From: Aquimarina algiphila
GTDB lineage: Bacteria > Bacteroidota > Bacteroidia > Flavobacteriales > Flavobacteriaceae
Assembly (NCBI RefSeq): GCF_007489275.1
Contig: NZ_VLNR01000023.1
Coordinates: 18,828-82,827 of the forward strand
Direction: 5' to 3'
Length of the DNA stretch: 64,000 nucleotides
Shown here: piece by piece, positions 53,594 to 62,099 of the stretch
Numbering within the stretch: position 1 is the first letter of the stretch
How the letters are laid out: every line of letters starts with the position of its first letter
Notes under the pieces: generated by a model
The model's database searches: none
Seen by the model: the letters and a program-made list of their open reading frames with translations, nothing else
What the model was told of the DNA's origin: nothing
Program-made: the position numbers and the translations under genes

Positions 53594-55117
53594 TTATTGT
53601 TCTATGATATTCAGCATTTTTTCTGTGGCTTTGATAGCAGAAACTGTTTGATCAGAATCTAGTCCTCTGGTAACAAATTCTTTTACTTCAGTTTTCCAGG
53701 TAATGACAGTTTCGCAAAGTGCATCAGAATTACTTCCCGGAGGAATCCTGACTGCATAATCTATAAGCTTAGGTAATACTTTGTTCTTTTGTTTATAAAC
53801 TTTTCCAAGGGCATTTATAAAAGCATCGTATTGACCATCTCCCTGGGCATGTTCTTCTATAACCTCATCTTCTATTTTTATCGCTACAGTAGCAGAAGGG
53901 CTTAATCCTTTGGCATGATTTAACACGTAAGATTTAATCTTTACTTTATTTGTATATAATTTACTGTCTAATACATCAGAAATGATATATGGCAGATCAT
54001 CCTGGGTAACCACTTCTTTTTTATCTCCTAGTTTAATAATCTTTTGGGTAACCTTTTTAATGTCTTCTGGACTTAGTTTTAACCCTAGTTCCTGAAGGTT
54101 TTTCTCTATGTTTGCTTTTCCTGAAGTTTTTCCTAAAGCATATTTGCGTTTTCTACCAAAACGTTCTGGCATAAGATCATTAAAATAGAGATTGTGTTTA
54201 TTATCTCCATCGGCATGAATACCTGCAGTTTGAGTAAATACATTATCTCCTACTATAGGCTTATTTGCAGGGATTTTAAATCCAGAAAATGTTTCAACAA
54301 GTTTACTTACTTTATATAAAGCAACTTCTTTTACACGAGTGGTCACATCGGGGAGATGGTCATTAATTACAGCTATTACACTAGCTAACGGGGCATTTCC
54401 TGCACGTTCTCCCATTCCGTTCATGGTTAAATGTAATCCATTTACACCAGCTTTAAGACCTTCGATAGCATTAGCGACTCCAAGATCGTAGTCATTGTGC
54501 GCATGAAAATCGAAGTGTAGATTGGGATATTTGCTTCTAAGTTGTGCTAAATAGGTGTACGTTTCAGAAGGAATTAGAACACCTAAAGTATCCGGCAATA
54601 AAACCCGTTTTACAGGCTGCGTACAAAGAAAATCAAGAAATTGATATACATATTCTGGAGAATTACGCATTCCGTTACTCCAATCTTCCAGGTAGATATT
54701 ATTGATAATCCCTTCTTTTTGCGCTAGCGCGAAAGTTTCTTTTACATCATTAAAATGTTGCTCTGGAGTTTTCTTAAGTTGATATTTGAGATGATTTAAA
54801 GACCCTTTGGTGAGTAGATTCTGAACTTTGGCACCAGTATCTTTCATCCATTGTATCGACTTTCCTGCATCAACAAATGTTAATATTTCTACTCGATTAA
54901 GGTATTCATTTTCTTTAGCCCAATTAATAATATTTTTTACCGCTTCAAACTCTCCTTCTGATACTCTTGCAGATGCTACTTCTATTCGATCCACCTCTAA
55001 TTCTTCGATAAGAAGGCGTGCAATGGTTAGTTTTTCTGAAGCAGAAAAGGATATTCCGGAAGTTTGTTCACCATCCCGAAGTGTAGTATCCATGATTTCT
55101 ATGGTTCGTTTGCTCAT
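53594..55117 (-). CDS. leuA: 2-isopropylmalate synthase-type enzyme
   Basis: This 507-residue enzyme condenses acetyl-CoA with a 2-oxoacid. It has the DRE-TIM signature MDTTLRDGEQTSGISFSASE, HFDFHAHNDYDLGVANAIEG-type metal/His motif (FHAHND), MNGMGERAGNAPLASVIAVI, and a C-terminal regulatory (LeuA-dimer) domain from about residue 370 that would bind leucine or isoleucine. The position between leuD and leuB supports isopropylmalate synthase, but segments such as KGSLNHLKYQLKKTPEQHF look closer to citramalate-synthase-like relatives. The substrate could be 2-oxoisovalerate or pyruvate; the former is favoured by context. Confidence 0.85.
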   Translation of the reverse strand: MSKRTIEIMDTTLRDGEQTSGISFSASEKLTIARLLIEELEVDRIEVASARVSEGEFEAVKNIINWAKENEYLNRVEILTFVDAGKSIQWMKDTGAKVQNLLTKGSLNHLKYQLKKTPEQHFNDVKETFALAQKEGIINNIYLEDWSNGMRNSPEYVYQFLDFLCTQPVKRVLLPDTLGVLIPSETYTYLAQLRSKYPNLHFDFHAHNDYDLGVANAIEGLKAGVNGLHLTMNGMGERAGNAPLASVIAVINDHLPDVTTRVKEVALYKVSKLVETFSGFKIPANKPIVGDNVFTQTAGIHADGDNKHNLYFNDLMPERFGRKRKYALGKTSGKANIEKNLQELGLKLSPEDIKKVTQKIIKLGDKKEVVTQDDLPYIISDVLDSKLYTNKVKIKSYVLNHAKGLSPSATVAIKIEDEVIEEHAQGDGQYDAFINALGKVYKQKNKVLPKLIDYAVRIPPGSNSDALCETVITWKTEVKEFVTRGLDSDQTVSAIKATEKMLNIIEQ

Positions 55118-55196
55118 TTCTTCTATTTCTTAGATCTCAGGTATTTTCGAAACCTGTGAGGTCTTTTTTTGGAATTATTTTTTTGCGTTAGGGATA

Positions 55197-55290
55197 GTAG
55201 TCTTTTCGACTTCGCTCAAAACAAGCTTTTATCTTTTTTTGTTATCCTAAGCTGTCACACCGAGCTTGTCGAAGTGTTGTCCGAAGGAAG
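55197..55290. repeat. Dispersed palindromic repeat, copy 2 (inside leu operon)
   Basis: The leuD-leuA gap of 220 bases contains the segment 55253-55278, identical to 52122-52147, and an inverted partner about 50 bases away (TTCGACTTCGCTCAAAACAA near 55205; GCTTGTCGAAG at 55264-55274). The two could fold into a long hairpin in the mRNA. Such repeats may affect the level of leuA-leuB relative to leuC-leuD. Confidence 0.6.
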
Positions 55291-55337
55291 TCATAAAAGA
55301 TTATAGCGAATAGCACGCTCGAACGCTCAAATTATAT

Positions 55338-55934
55338 TTAAAAAGGGCGCTCTGCTGCAAATTCCTGAATTTCTGATGTCATTTTAGTTAGATAATCAAT
55401 ATCATCATATCCGTTAAGCATATTTTCCTTTTTGTATGTATTGATATCAAAGGATTCTGACGCTCCAGAAGCTTTAATCGTAATAGTTTGTTCTGGTAAA
55501 TTTATTTCAATTTCAGTATCAGGATTGGTTGCTACAGCCTTAAATATTTTTTCTAAAAACTCAGGACTTACCTGAACGGGTAAAACTCCAATATTTAAAC
55601 AATTACCTCTGAAAATGTCTGCAAAAAAACTAGAAACTACACATCTGAATCCGTAGTCATATACCGCCCAGGCAGCGTGTTCACGAGAGGACCCAGATCC
55701 AAAGTTTTTGCCTCCAACAAGGATTTTGCCTTTGTAGGTTGTATCGTTAAGTACAAAATCTTCTTTGGGAGTATCATCATTATTATATCTCCAATCTCTA
55801 AAAAGGTTATCACCAAATCCTTTACGTTCTGTTGCTTTAAGGAAACGTGCAGGAATAATCTGATCTGTATCTACATTTTCTATAGGTAATGGTACTGCGG
55901 TAGAGGTTAGTATTTCGAATTTATCGTATGCCAT
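55338..55934 (-). CDS. leuD: 3-isopropylmalate dehydratase small subunit
   Basis: LeuD with LeuC isomerises 2- to 3-isopropylmalate. The 198-residue protein has the small-subunit blocks PIENVDTDQIIPARFLKATE, KILVGGKNFGSGSSREHAAW (substrate-binding loop), AVYDYGFRCVVSSFFADIFR and the closing beta domain. The length fits (about 200). It lies 20 bases after leuC and 220 bases before leuA. Confidence 0.96.
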   Translation of the reverse strand: MAYDKFEILTSTAVPLPIENVDTDQIIPARFLKATERKGFGDNLFRDWRYNNDDTPKEDFVLNDTTYKGKILVGGKNFGSGSSREHAAWAVYDYGFRCVVSSFFADIFRGNCLNIGVLPVQVSPEFLEKIFKAVATNPDTEIEINLPEQTITIKASGASESFDINTYKKENMLNGYDDIDYLTKMTSEIQEFAAERPF

Positions 55935-55954
55935 TTTTTCTTTTTTTTAAATAA

Positions 55955-57352
55955 TTACACTAAAAGCGTTCTGGGATCAGTTACTACTCCGGTAACAGCG
56001 GTTGCTGCAGCAACCAGAGGACTTGCAAGTAAGGTTCTTGACCCAGGTCCTTGTCTTCCTTCAAAATTTCTATTCGAAGTACTCACTGCTAATTTCCCGG
56101 CAGGAATTTTATCTGCATTCATTGCTAAACATGCAGAACATCCGGGTTCTCTTAAGGTAAATCCAGCTTCTGTAATAACGTCTAGTATACCTTCTTCTTT
56201 GATTAGTCCTTCTACTTCGTGTGATCCAGGAACTAACCAGGCGGTAATATTATCTGCTTTCTTTTTTCCTTTTACGATAGAAGCAAATGCTCTAAAATCT
56301 TCGATTCGTCCATTGGTGCAACTTCCTAAGAATACATAATCTACTTTTTTACCAATCATAGCGTCTCCTTCATTAAAATCCATATATCCTAAAGATTTTT
56401 TGTAGGTAGCGACACCTCCTTCTATGGTTTCTGCAGTAGGGATGTGATTGGTAATCCCGATTCCCATTCCCGGATTAGTTCCATAAGTAATCATAGGTTC
56501 GATATCGGCACCATTAAAGCTAAGTTCTTTATCAAAAACAGCATCTTCATCTGTTGTCAATGTTTTCCAGTAGGTCATGGCTTTATCCCAGGCATCACCT
56601 TTTGGTGTAAGAGGTCTTCCTTGTATGTATTCATATGTTTTTTCGTCTGGAGCGATCATTCCTCCTCGGGCACCCATTTCTATACTTAGGTTACAAACTG
56701 TCATACGACCTTCCATCGTCATATTGCTAAATACGTCTCCTGCATATTCTACAAAATACCCTGTAGCTCCAGAGGTAGTGAGTTGCGAGATGATATATAA
56801 TGCTACATCTTTTGGTGTAACTCCAAAGCCAAGTTCTCCATTAACATTAATACGCATCTTTTTTGGCTTAGGCTGCATAATACATTGTGAGGATAGTACC
56901 ATTTCTACTTCTGATGTACCAATACCAAATGCAATGGCACCAAAAGCTCCGTGAGTAGAAGTATGGGAATCTCCACATACTATTGTAGCCCCCGGGAGTG
57001 TAATTCCGTTCTCTGGTCCGACAACATGCACAATACCATTTTTTTGATGTCCCAATCCCCAATGAGAGATACCCCATTCTGCAGCATTTTCTTCTAATGC
57101 TTTTAACTGATTAGCAGATAATGGATCATCTACAGGGAGGTGCTGGTTTATTGTTGGAGTATTATGATCTGCCGTTGCAAAAGTACGTTCTGGATATAAT
57201 ACTTTATTTTTTCTATTTTTTAATCCTAAGAAAGCCACCGGGCTGGTTACTTCATGAATGAAATGGCGATCAATAAAAAATACATCTGGTCCATTTTCTA
57301 TTTTACGTACTACGTGCGAATCCCACACTTTGTCAAATAATGTCTTACTCAT
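55955..57352 (-). CDS. leuC: 3-isopropylmalate dehydratase large subunit
   Basis: LeuC carries the [4Fe-4S] cluster of isopropylmalate isomerase. The 465-residue protein has the aconitase-family blocks: [37 protein letters not shown] (first cluster region), [20 protein letters not shown] (cluster Cys) and [20 protein letters not shown] (second and third cluster Cys, CxxC). The length fits the family (about 466). It is the first gene of the operon; a possible promoter and a small hairpin (GATGC/GCATC, 57383-57397) precede it. Confidence 0.97.
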   Translation of the reverse strand: MSKTLFDKVWDSHVVRKIENGPDVFFIDRHFIHEVTSPVAFLGLKNRKNKVLYPERTFATADHNTPTINQHLPVDDPLSANQLKALEENAAEWGISHWGLGHQKNGIVHVVGPENGITLPGATIVCGDSHTSTHGAFGAIAFGIGTSEVEMVLSSQCIMQPKPKKMRINVNGELGFGVTPKDVALYIISQLTTSGATGYFVEYAGDVFSNMTMEGRMTVCNLSIEMGARGGMIAPDEKTYEYIQGRPLTPKGDAWDKAMTYWKTLTTDEDAVFDKELSFNGADIEPMITYGTNPGMGIGITNHIPTAETIEGGVATYKKSLGYMDFNEGDAMIGKKVDYVFLGSCTNGRIEDFRAFASIVKGKKKADNITAWLVPGSHEVEGLIKEEGILDVITEAGFTLREPGCSACLAMNADKIPAGKLAVSTSNRNFEGRQGPGSRTLLASPLVAAATAVTGVVTDPRTLLV

Positions 57353-57745
57353 TTTTATGATCTTTACTACTATAATTGATATGATGCATTTCGCATCTTA
57401 TTATTAAAATGTTAAAAAGCAGACAAATTTACAAGATACCAGAGATACGTGCTAATAAAAGTGTAAAGTTTAGATCAGTTTTGAATATATTTCAATAATA
57501 GCGTAAATTATAAATGATTTGACAAAAAATAAGCCTGTTTTTATAATTTAAAATATTAAGTGCTACGTTATCTGGTTAAAAGTCAATGCATAAGAAAATG
57601 ATGTAAATAAATATGATTAGTTTTTATTAATTATGCTTTGTGAAACTAAAAAAGGTTGTATATTTGCCGTCCGTAAGGAATGATAAGGAACTTGTCAGAG
57701 TTATGATCTGAAGTTTAAAAGACAAGTAGGTTGCTAATCATATAT
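57353..57745. other. Divergent control region of leuCDAB and tRNA-fMet
   Basis: The 393 bases contain no gene. On the minus side a TAAATTTG box at 57424-57431 is a possible leuC -7 element with only a weak TTAG 20 bases upstream. A short hairpin (57383-57397) lies in the leader. I see no leader peptide rich in leucine codons and no T-box. On the plus side TTTG (57637-57640) and TATATTTG (57659-57666), 18 bases apart, form the tRNA-fMet promoter. The tRNA starts 80 bases after that box. Confidence 0.5.
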
Positions 57746-57818
57746 CGCGGGATAGAGCAGTAGGCAGCTCGTCGGGCTCATAACCCGAAGGTCACAGGTT
57801 CGAGTCCTGTTCCCGCTA
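57746..57818 (+). tRNA. Initiator tRNA-fMet (CAT)
   Basis: The sequence folds as a cloverleaf with anticodon CAT in a stem closed by three G-C pairs (TCGGG-CTCATAA-CCCGA), the initiator hallmark. The first acceptor pair is mismatched (C1 with T72), as needed for an initiator. The D-arm is AGAGCAGTAGGCAGCTC and the T-arm ACAGGTTCGAGTCCTGT. The CCA end is not encoded in full (A then CT). It is the attachment-type site for the adjacent integrase. Confidence 0.95.
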
Positions 57819-57835
57819 CTAAGACGAAAGTCAGT

Positions 57836-57863
57836 AAAAATGCGCCCTAGAGCGCATTTTTTT
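57836..57863 (+). terminator. Terminator after tRNA-fMet, abutting the integrase start
   Basis: The hairpin AAATGCGC/GCGCATTTTTTT lies 18 bases after the tRNA. The last T of its run is next to the ATG (57864) of the integrase. The integrase therefore has almost no room for a promoter or leader of its own. Confidence 0.8.
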
Positions 57864-59096
57864 ATGGCATCAATTTTAAGTAAATTACGCACCGAATACG
57901 GAAGCGAATACAAATTGAAAAACTACACTGATCCAAAAATCTATCACGGAGGTAAGGATTTTGACCTTTCCAAACGATGGTATGTCTATTATAATTTCAA
58001 GAATCCACATACTGGAGAAATGAAAAGGCAACCTCCAATTTATTATAATATTAATAAAGAATTTAAAACCAAAAGGGAGCGAATTGTAGCTTTACAAGAA
58101 TTAAAAGACGATATTTTAGAGCTTTTAAAGCAAGGGTATTCTCCTTATGAAGATAGAGAGCATTCTAATAGTTATACTGCAAAAGAAGCTCTTCAATTTG
58201 CGTTATCGATTAAAAAAAATGTGATAGCAACAAAGTCATATACCGATTATGGAAATAGGTTATCTCATTTTATTGAATTTCTGGAAAAGAAAGGACTTGC
58301 CTCTGCTGATATAAAAGATATAGAAAAAAAGCATGTGGTTGAATTTCTAAACGGTATTCTGAATCAATCAAGCGCACGTAACCGTAATAATTCAAAAACT
58401 GTACTTAGTGCATTGTTTACCGTATTAGAAGATAATGACCTTATCCTTAGAAATTTTATCAAGAGTATAAATAAAGAAAAGTCTACTCCAAAGAAGAACA
58501 AAGCCTTTACAATGGAGGAGGTGACAGAAATTTTTAGTCATCTAAAAAAGAAAGATAAATGGTTATATTATTATTGTTCTCATGTATATCATGGTTTATT
58601 TAGACCTATTGAAGTTATGCGAATAAAGGTTAAAAATGTAAACATAAAAGATCGTCTTGTTGAATCGGATACAAAAACAGGGGAGTACTACAAGCAGATT
58701 CCTAATGTATTGTATGATGAGTTTTATTCTTTGTTTGATTTTGAAAACCTCAATAAAGAATTTGATGTATTTACAAAATTTGGAAAGCCTGAGATTTGGG
58801 ATAGTAAAGAAGAGTCCAAAAGAGATTATTTTGGAGACCTTTTCAGAAAGAAAGTAAAAGAAAAGTTTAATTTTTCTAATGACTATACAGTATATTCTTT
58901 ACGTCATTCTGCAATAGGTAAACTATTTGTTGAAAAAATAAATGAGCTTAGAGAAAAGAAAGAACCTAATTTTGAAGAAAAGGCTCTTGATTTTGTTAGG
59001 AGCATCACACTTCATAAAGATAACAAGATGACCAGAAATTATTTAAGAGAAATAGGCTACTATAAAATTGATGATTGGTCAGATTTATTCAAATAA
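57864..59096 (+). CDS. Tyrosine recombinase (integrase)
   Basis: This 410-residue site-specific recombinase has an N-terminal arm-binding part, a SAM-like core-binding domain (about residues 100-190, including TKSYTDYGNRLSHFIEFLEK) and a catalytic domain. The catalytic set is GLFRPIEVMRIK with the first Arg, YSLRHSAIGKLF with the Arg-His pair, and LHKDNKMTRNYLREIG with the late His and the nucleophile Tyr in NYLR. The ORF is open 8 codons upstream, but that part encodes the terminator hairpin, so MASILSKLRTEYG at 57864 is chosen. It probably integrates into tRNA-fMet. Confidence 0.93.
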   Translation: MASILSKLRTEYGSEYKLKNYTDPKIYHGGKDFDLSKRWYVYYNFKNPHTGEMKRQPPIYYNINKEFKTKRERIVALQELKDDILELLKQGYSPYEDREHSNSYTAKEALQFALSIKKNVIATKSYTDYGNRLSHFIEFLEKKGLASADIKDIEKKHVVEFLNGILNQSSARNRNNSKTVLSALFTVLEDNDLILRNFIKSINKEKSTPKKNKAFTMEEVTEIFSHLKKKDKWLYYYCSHVYHGLFRPIEVMRIKVKNVNIKDRLVESDTKTGEYYKQIPNVLYDEFYSLFDFENLNKEFDVFTKFGKPEIWDSKEESKRDYFGDLFRKKVKEKFNFSNDYTVYSLRHSAIGKLFVEKINELREKKEPNFEEKALDFVRSITLHKDNKMTRNYLREIGYYKIDDWSDLFK

Positions 59097-59123
59097 AATA
59101 TTAACTTATATTAAATCACTTCT

Positions 59124-59366
59124 ATGAAAACAGACAAAGAAATACAAAGACTATTAGATAAGGTTGAAAACTTAATAGAAAGAGTCGCTAATCTTAAAAA
59201 TCCACCGGATAACTTGAAAATGGAAAATTTTGAATACAGAAGTCTATTACTAGAAAAATATATGTATCAATGGCTTTTAGGTGATGATGGTATTGATTTT
59301 GACTTATCTTATAATGAACTTGATGTTTGTTTAAATAACTTAGAAAAAAAACAAGAAGGTCTCTAA
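59124..59366 (+). CDS. Small helical island protein, 80 aa
   Basis: This 80-residue acidic protein is predicted mostly helical: KEIQRLLDKVENLIERVANL looks like a short coiled-coil, then LEKYMYQWLLGDDGIDFDLS and a C-terminal helix. No family is recognised. It starts 27 bases after the integrase stop on the same strand and its stop lies in the left arm of the following terminator. It could be an excision or integrase partner protein, but nothing in its sequence proves that. Confidence 0.6.
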   Translation: MKTDKEIQRLLDKVENLIERVANLKNPPDNLKMENFEYRSLLLEKYMYQWLLGDDGIDFDLSYNELDVCLNNLEKKQEGL

Positions 59367-59385
59367 TTTAGAGACCTTCTTGTTT
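59350..59385. terminator. Bidirectional terminator in the island
   Basis: The perfect stem AACAAGAAGGTCTCTAA with TTAGAGACCTTCTTGTT separates the integrase unit from the convergent secreted-protein operon. The stop of the 80-residue gene lies in its left arm. Confidence 0.9.
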
Positions 59386-59388
59386 ATA

Positions 59389-59916
59389 CTATTTATTCAT
59401 TTCTTTTTTTATAGGTACATCACCAAATATTATACGAGTTTTTGTAAAGGTATCATTTCTATCTCCTATGATAACCTGAATATCATATTGCTCCTTATAC
59501 CAAGTAAAAACAAGTGGTGATTCATTAAATTCACAATCTACCATCTTAAAAGCTTTAGTCGGTACCGTTTCAAATAAGCCATTTTTTACAATCTCGGATT
59601 TAATAAAACCCGTCTCTATTTTTTTATACATAAAATCAGGTTTGCCATATTCTTTTACCATTCTATCATAGAATGATTGATTTATAATCTCATCTATATA
59701 TATAGAAAAACTTTGCACAATTCTTTCATTGTTAGTAAGAATATAAAGATTTTCATATGGTTTTCCCAGATACTCATCTGACCTATTAACAATACATATT
59801 CCTCCTTCGTAAATGGTGTTTACATTAGGGAGTTCGTTAATATGTTTTCCTAAAAACTCTAAAGGGATATGAGTAGTCATAAATAAAGACATAATATTAA
59901 ATAATATAAGTTTCAT
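59389..59916 (-). CDS. Secreted protein of unknown function, 175 aa
   Basis: This 175-residue protein begins with a hydrophobic segment (MKLILFNIMSLFMTTHIPLE) that may be a short signal peptide. The rest is a mixed alpha/beta pattern with YGKPDFMYKKIETGFIKSEI and FTWYKEQYDIQVIIGDRNDT. I recognise no family. It is the last gene of a three-gene minus-strand operon, 26 bases after the 711-residue protein. Its position after a large secreted protein could fit an accessory or protective role (speculative). Confidence 0.65.
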   Translation of the reverse strand: MKLILFNIMSLFMTTHIPLEFLGKHINELPNVNTIYEGGICIVNRSDEYLGKPYENLYILTNNERIVQSFSIYIDEIINQSFYDRMVKEYGKPDFMYKKIETGFIKSEIVKNGLFETVPTKAFKMVDCEFNESPLVFTWYKEQYDIQVIIGDRNDTFTKTRIIFGDVPIKKEMNK

Positions 59917-59942
59917 AAGATATATTTTTTAACTAAAATTAG

Positions 59943-62078
59943 CTAATCACAATTTGTTGGTACAAAACTACGCACAAAAGGAGCAGTTCTAAATACATTG
60001 TGAGTATTATTTCCAGAAATACTCCCTCCTACCGCCTTAAAAGCGGCTGATAAATTCTCTTTCCACCTGATTAGAATTTGATCGTCACTAAGTCCCGGAG
60101 TTGCTAGAGCCCATAATTCAGTGAGTTTAGTTGCACCGTCATATGTTGCAGCTGAAATTGTTGCAGCTCTTCCATTTGTCATAGTTCTAGGCATTGTAAA
60201 GTATATTGGTGCTGTCTGAATTACTTGGGCAGGACTCAATCCACCATTACGAATTGCTAAAAATAAATTTGTTATTCCAGTAATTCCGCAAGCTTTTGTT
60301 CCATCTGATTGATTTGCATATTCCCAACTAGCACAATCCGCGAATAAAATAATTTCATCATCATCATAAGCTTTTATTTTAATCGCTTTTTTTGCGATAT
60401 CTATTGCTTCTGCAGAGTTATTATTTAATGCAAGATAATCATAAATAATTTCTGTGAAATCTTGAAAAGCAATTAATGCTGCTTTTTCTTTATTATTCAG
60501 CCCTAATACCTCTGCTACAGAACGTACTCTTACCAAATGTTCGAATCTTGGATGATCATTTGCTGCATAGGCTAATATGGCATCTCTGGCGATAAGATCT
60601 CCTATATATGACGGAAATCGTATGTTATTATCCCATAAATATTCGCCCCTAAATTTACCAATGTCTATACGAAGGTCATATCGCCCAAGGTTTCCATACG
60701 TTGTTGTTCTAAAACTAAAGAGATCAAATGCTTGTTGCCCAGTAAACATAGTAGACATATCATATCCATTATCCTTTAAAATCTCTAGAGCAAAGTCCCC
60801 AATAAATGCTTCATCACGATCAGCTCCTTCTAAAGCAGCTAAACCAGATAACACATTACCTAATCCATTAAACTTACGAGTACGTCCCGCATTATGATTA
60901 TGCATCAAAAACAATCGATTTTTGTTTTGCTCATCTTGCAAATCAATAGAATATAATGACCCATCATCGAGACTATAATCATACTGGTTGTGTGGAAAAT
61001 TATGAAAACGACCATCTCCATAATGTTTAAAGATATCTGTAGCAAAATTCATGGTAGATTCTTCATAACGATGATATTTTAAATAGTCACCTACCCTAAG
61101 TTTTAAATGGGGTGTAGAGAGAATAAGGTCTAATGCCTGATTTCCGAATTGAGATATGGCATATCGGTTAATTCTTTCTTCATCGCTTATTGACTCAGTC
61201 GGATATGTATATTCTCCTTGATGATATGCTAAATCACTATATTCTCTTGCCAAATAAGAACGGGTAGGGTGAAATAAGTTGGTATCATCAACATACCATG
61301 AGTTATTAAAAGGAGAACCAAGATTATTTCTAATCATATATTTTAGCATGGCACGAACTTTATTTTCTACGTTTTTGCTGTTATAATTATCGATATATGC
61401 ATTAATGATCTTTGTATCTGATATTGAGGTATTGCCAATTTTAGGTAAACCATCAAGAATTCTTCCATTCCTCTCAATTAGATTAAATGTATTAGTTTCG
61501 TTCCCACCTATAGTCATCAGACGATTATTAAGGTCTATACTGCTCATGTTCTTAATCAGTTTTCCATCAGTTTTTAAATCTCCTACGACAGAAAGATCAG
61601 CGTTAACACCATCACCAATTTCATTAAGCCTTTGTCTTAAAGCTCCTTTTTCATAAAAATACTTTCGAAACTCTCGGCTGTCATTTTGTAAATCAAAGCT
61701 AGCATCGTTTTTTACAGCTTCTACAATGCTTTTGGACTCATCAAATGCTTTGACCATATCTGTAAAGAGGGCGCGTTGCGCATCAGCAAAATTGTTAAAA
61801 GTTGTATTGTATCTTTTATCCAATTCTTCTTTTATTGCTGTCTGGCGCTCATTCAACCAAGCTGCCTGACGTTGTGCTTCTAATCTGGCATATATTGTAA
61901 ATGCTACGTCATAATCTTCTATAAAGTCGCAAGTACAATTTTTACTACCGTTACTTTTCTCCTCACAATCAATACAGCTTGTTGTGCCATCGTCTGAGTA
62001 TTGTTGTATTTGAGCATTTGTAACGTTAGATATTAGATACACCGCACCCAATATCAATAATTTATATATAAATTTCAT
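59943..62078 (-). CDS. Large secreted protein of unknown function, 711 aa
   Basis: This 711-residue protein has a clear signal peptide (LLILGAVYLISNVTNAQ, cleavage after Ala22). A Cys cluster follows (Cys35, 38, 48, 50 in SCIDCEEKSNGSKNCTC), then a long mostly helical region without recognisable motifs. Further Cys residues are at FADCASWEY, KACGITG and the third-to-last positions (TNCD). There is no T9SS sorting domain or beta-barrel pattern, so it is exported by Sec and may stay periplasmic or reach the surface otherwise. I recognise no family. It lies 21 bases after the Sel1/T9SS cargo gene and so is part of its operon. Confidence 0.8.
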   Translation of the reverse strand: MKFIYKLLILGAVYLISNVTNAQIQQYSDDGTTSCIDCEEKSNGSKNCTCDFIEDYDVAFTIYARLEAQRQAAWLNERQTAIKEELDKRYNTTFNNFADAQRALFTDMVKAFDESKSIVEAVKNDASFDLQNDSREFRKYFYEKGALRQRLNEIGDGVNADLSVVGDLKTDGKLIKNMSSIDLNNRLMTIGGNETNTFNLIERNGRILDGLPKIGNTSISDTKIINAYIDNYNSKNVENKVRAMLKYMIRNNLGSPFNNSWYVDDTNLFHPTRSYLAREYSDLAYHQGEYTYPTESISDEERINRYAISQFGNQALDLILSTPHLKLRVGDYLKYHRYEESTMNFATDIFKHYGDGRFHNFPHNQYDYSLDDGSLYSIDLQDEQNKNRLFLMHNHNAGRTRKFNGLGNVLSGLAALEGADRDEAFIGDFALEILKDNGYDMSTMFTGQQAFDLFSFRTTTYGNLGRYDLRIDIGKFRGEYLWDNNIRFPSYIGDLIARDAILAYAANDHPRFEHLVRVRSVAEVLGLNNKEKAALIAFQDFTEIIYDYLALNNNSAEAIDIAKKAIKIKAYDDDEIILFADCASWEYANQSDGTKACGITGITNLFLAIRNGGLSPAQVIQTAPIYFTMPRTMTNGRAATISAATYDGATKLTELWALATPGLSDDQILIRWKENLSAAFKAVGGSISGNNTHNVFRTAPFVRSFVPTNCD

Positions 62079-62099
62079 TTGTATATTTTGTATGGTTAG

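Noticed and set aside
57840..57863. N-terminal extension of the integrase (MRPRAHFF)
   Set aside because: These codons are the hairpin and T run of the tRNA-fMet terminator.
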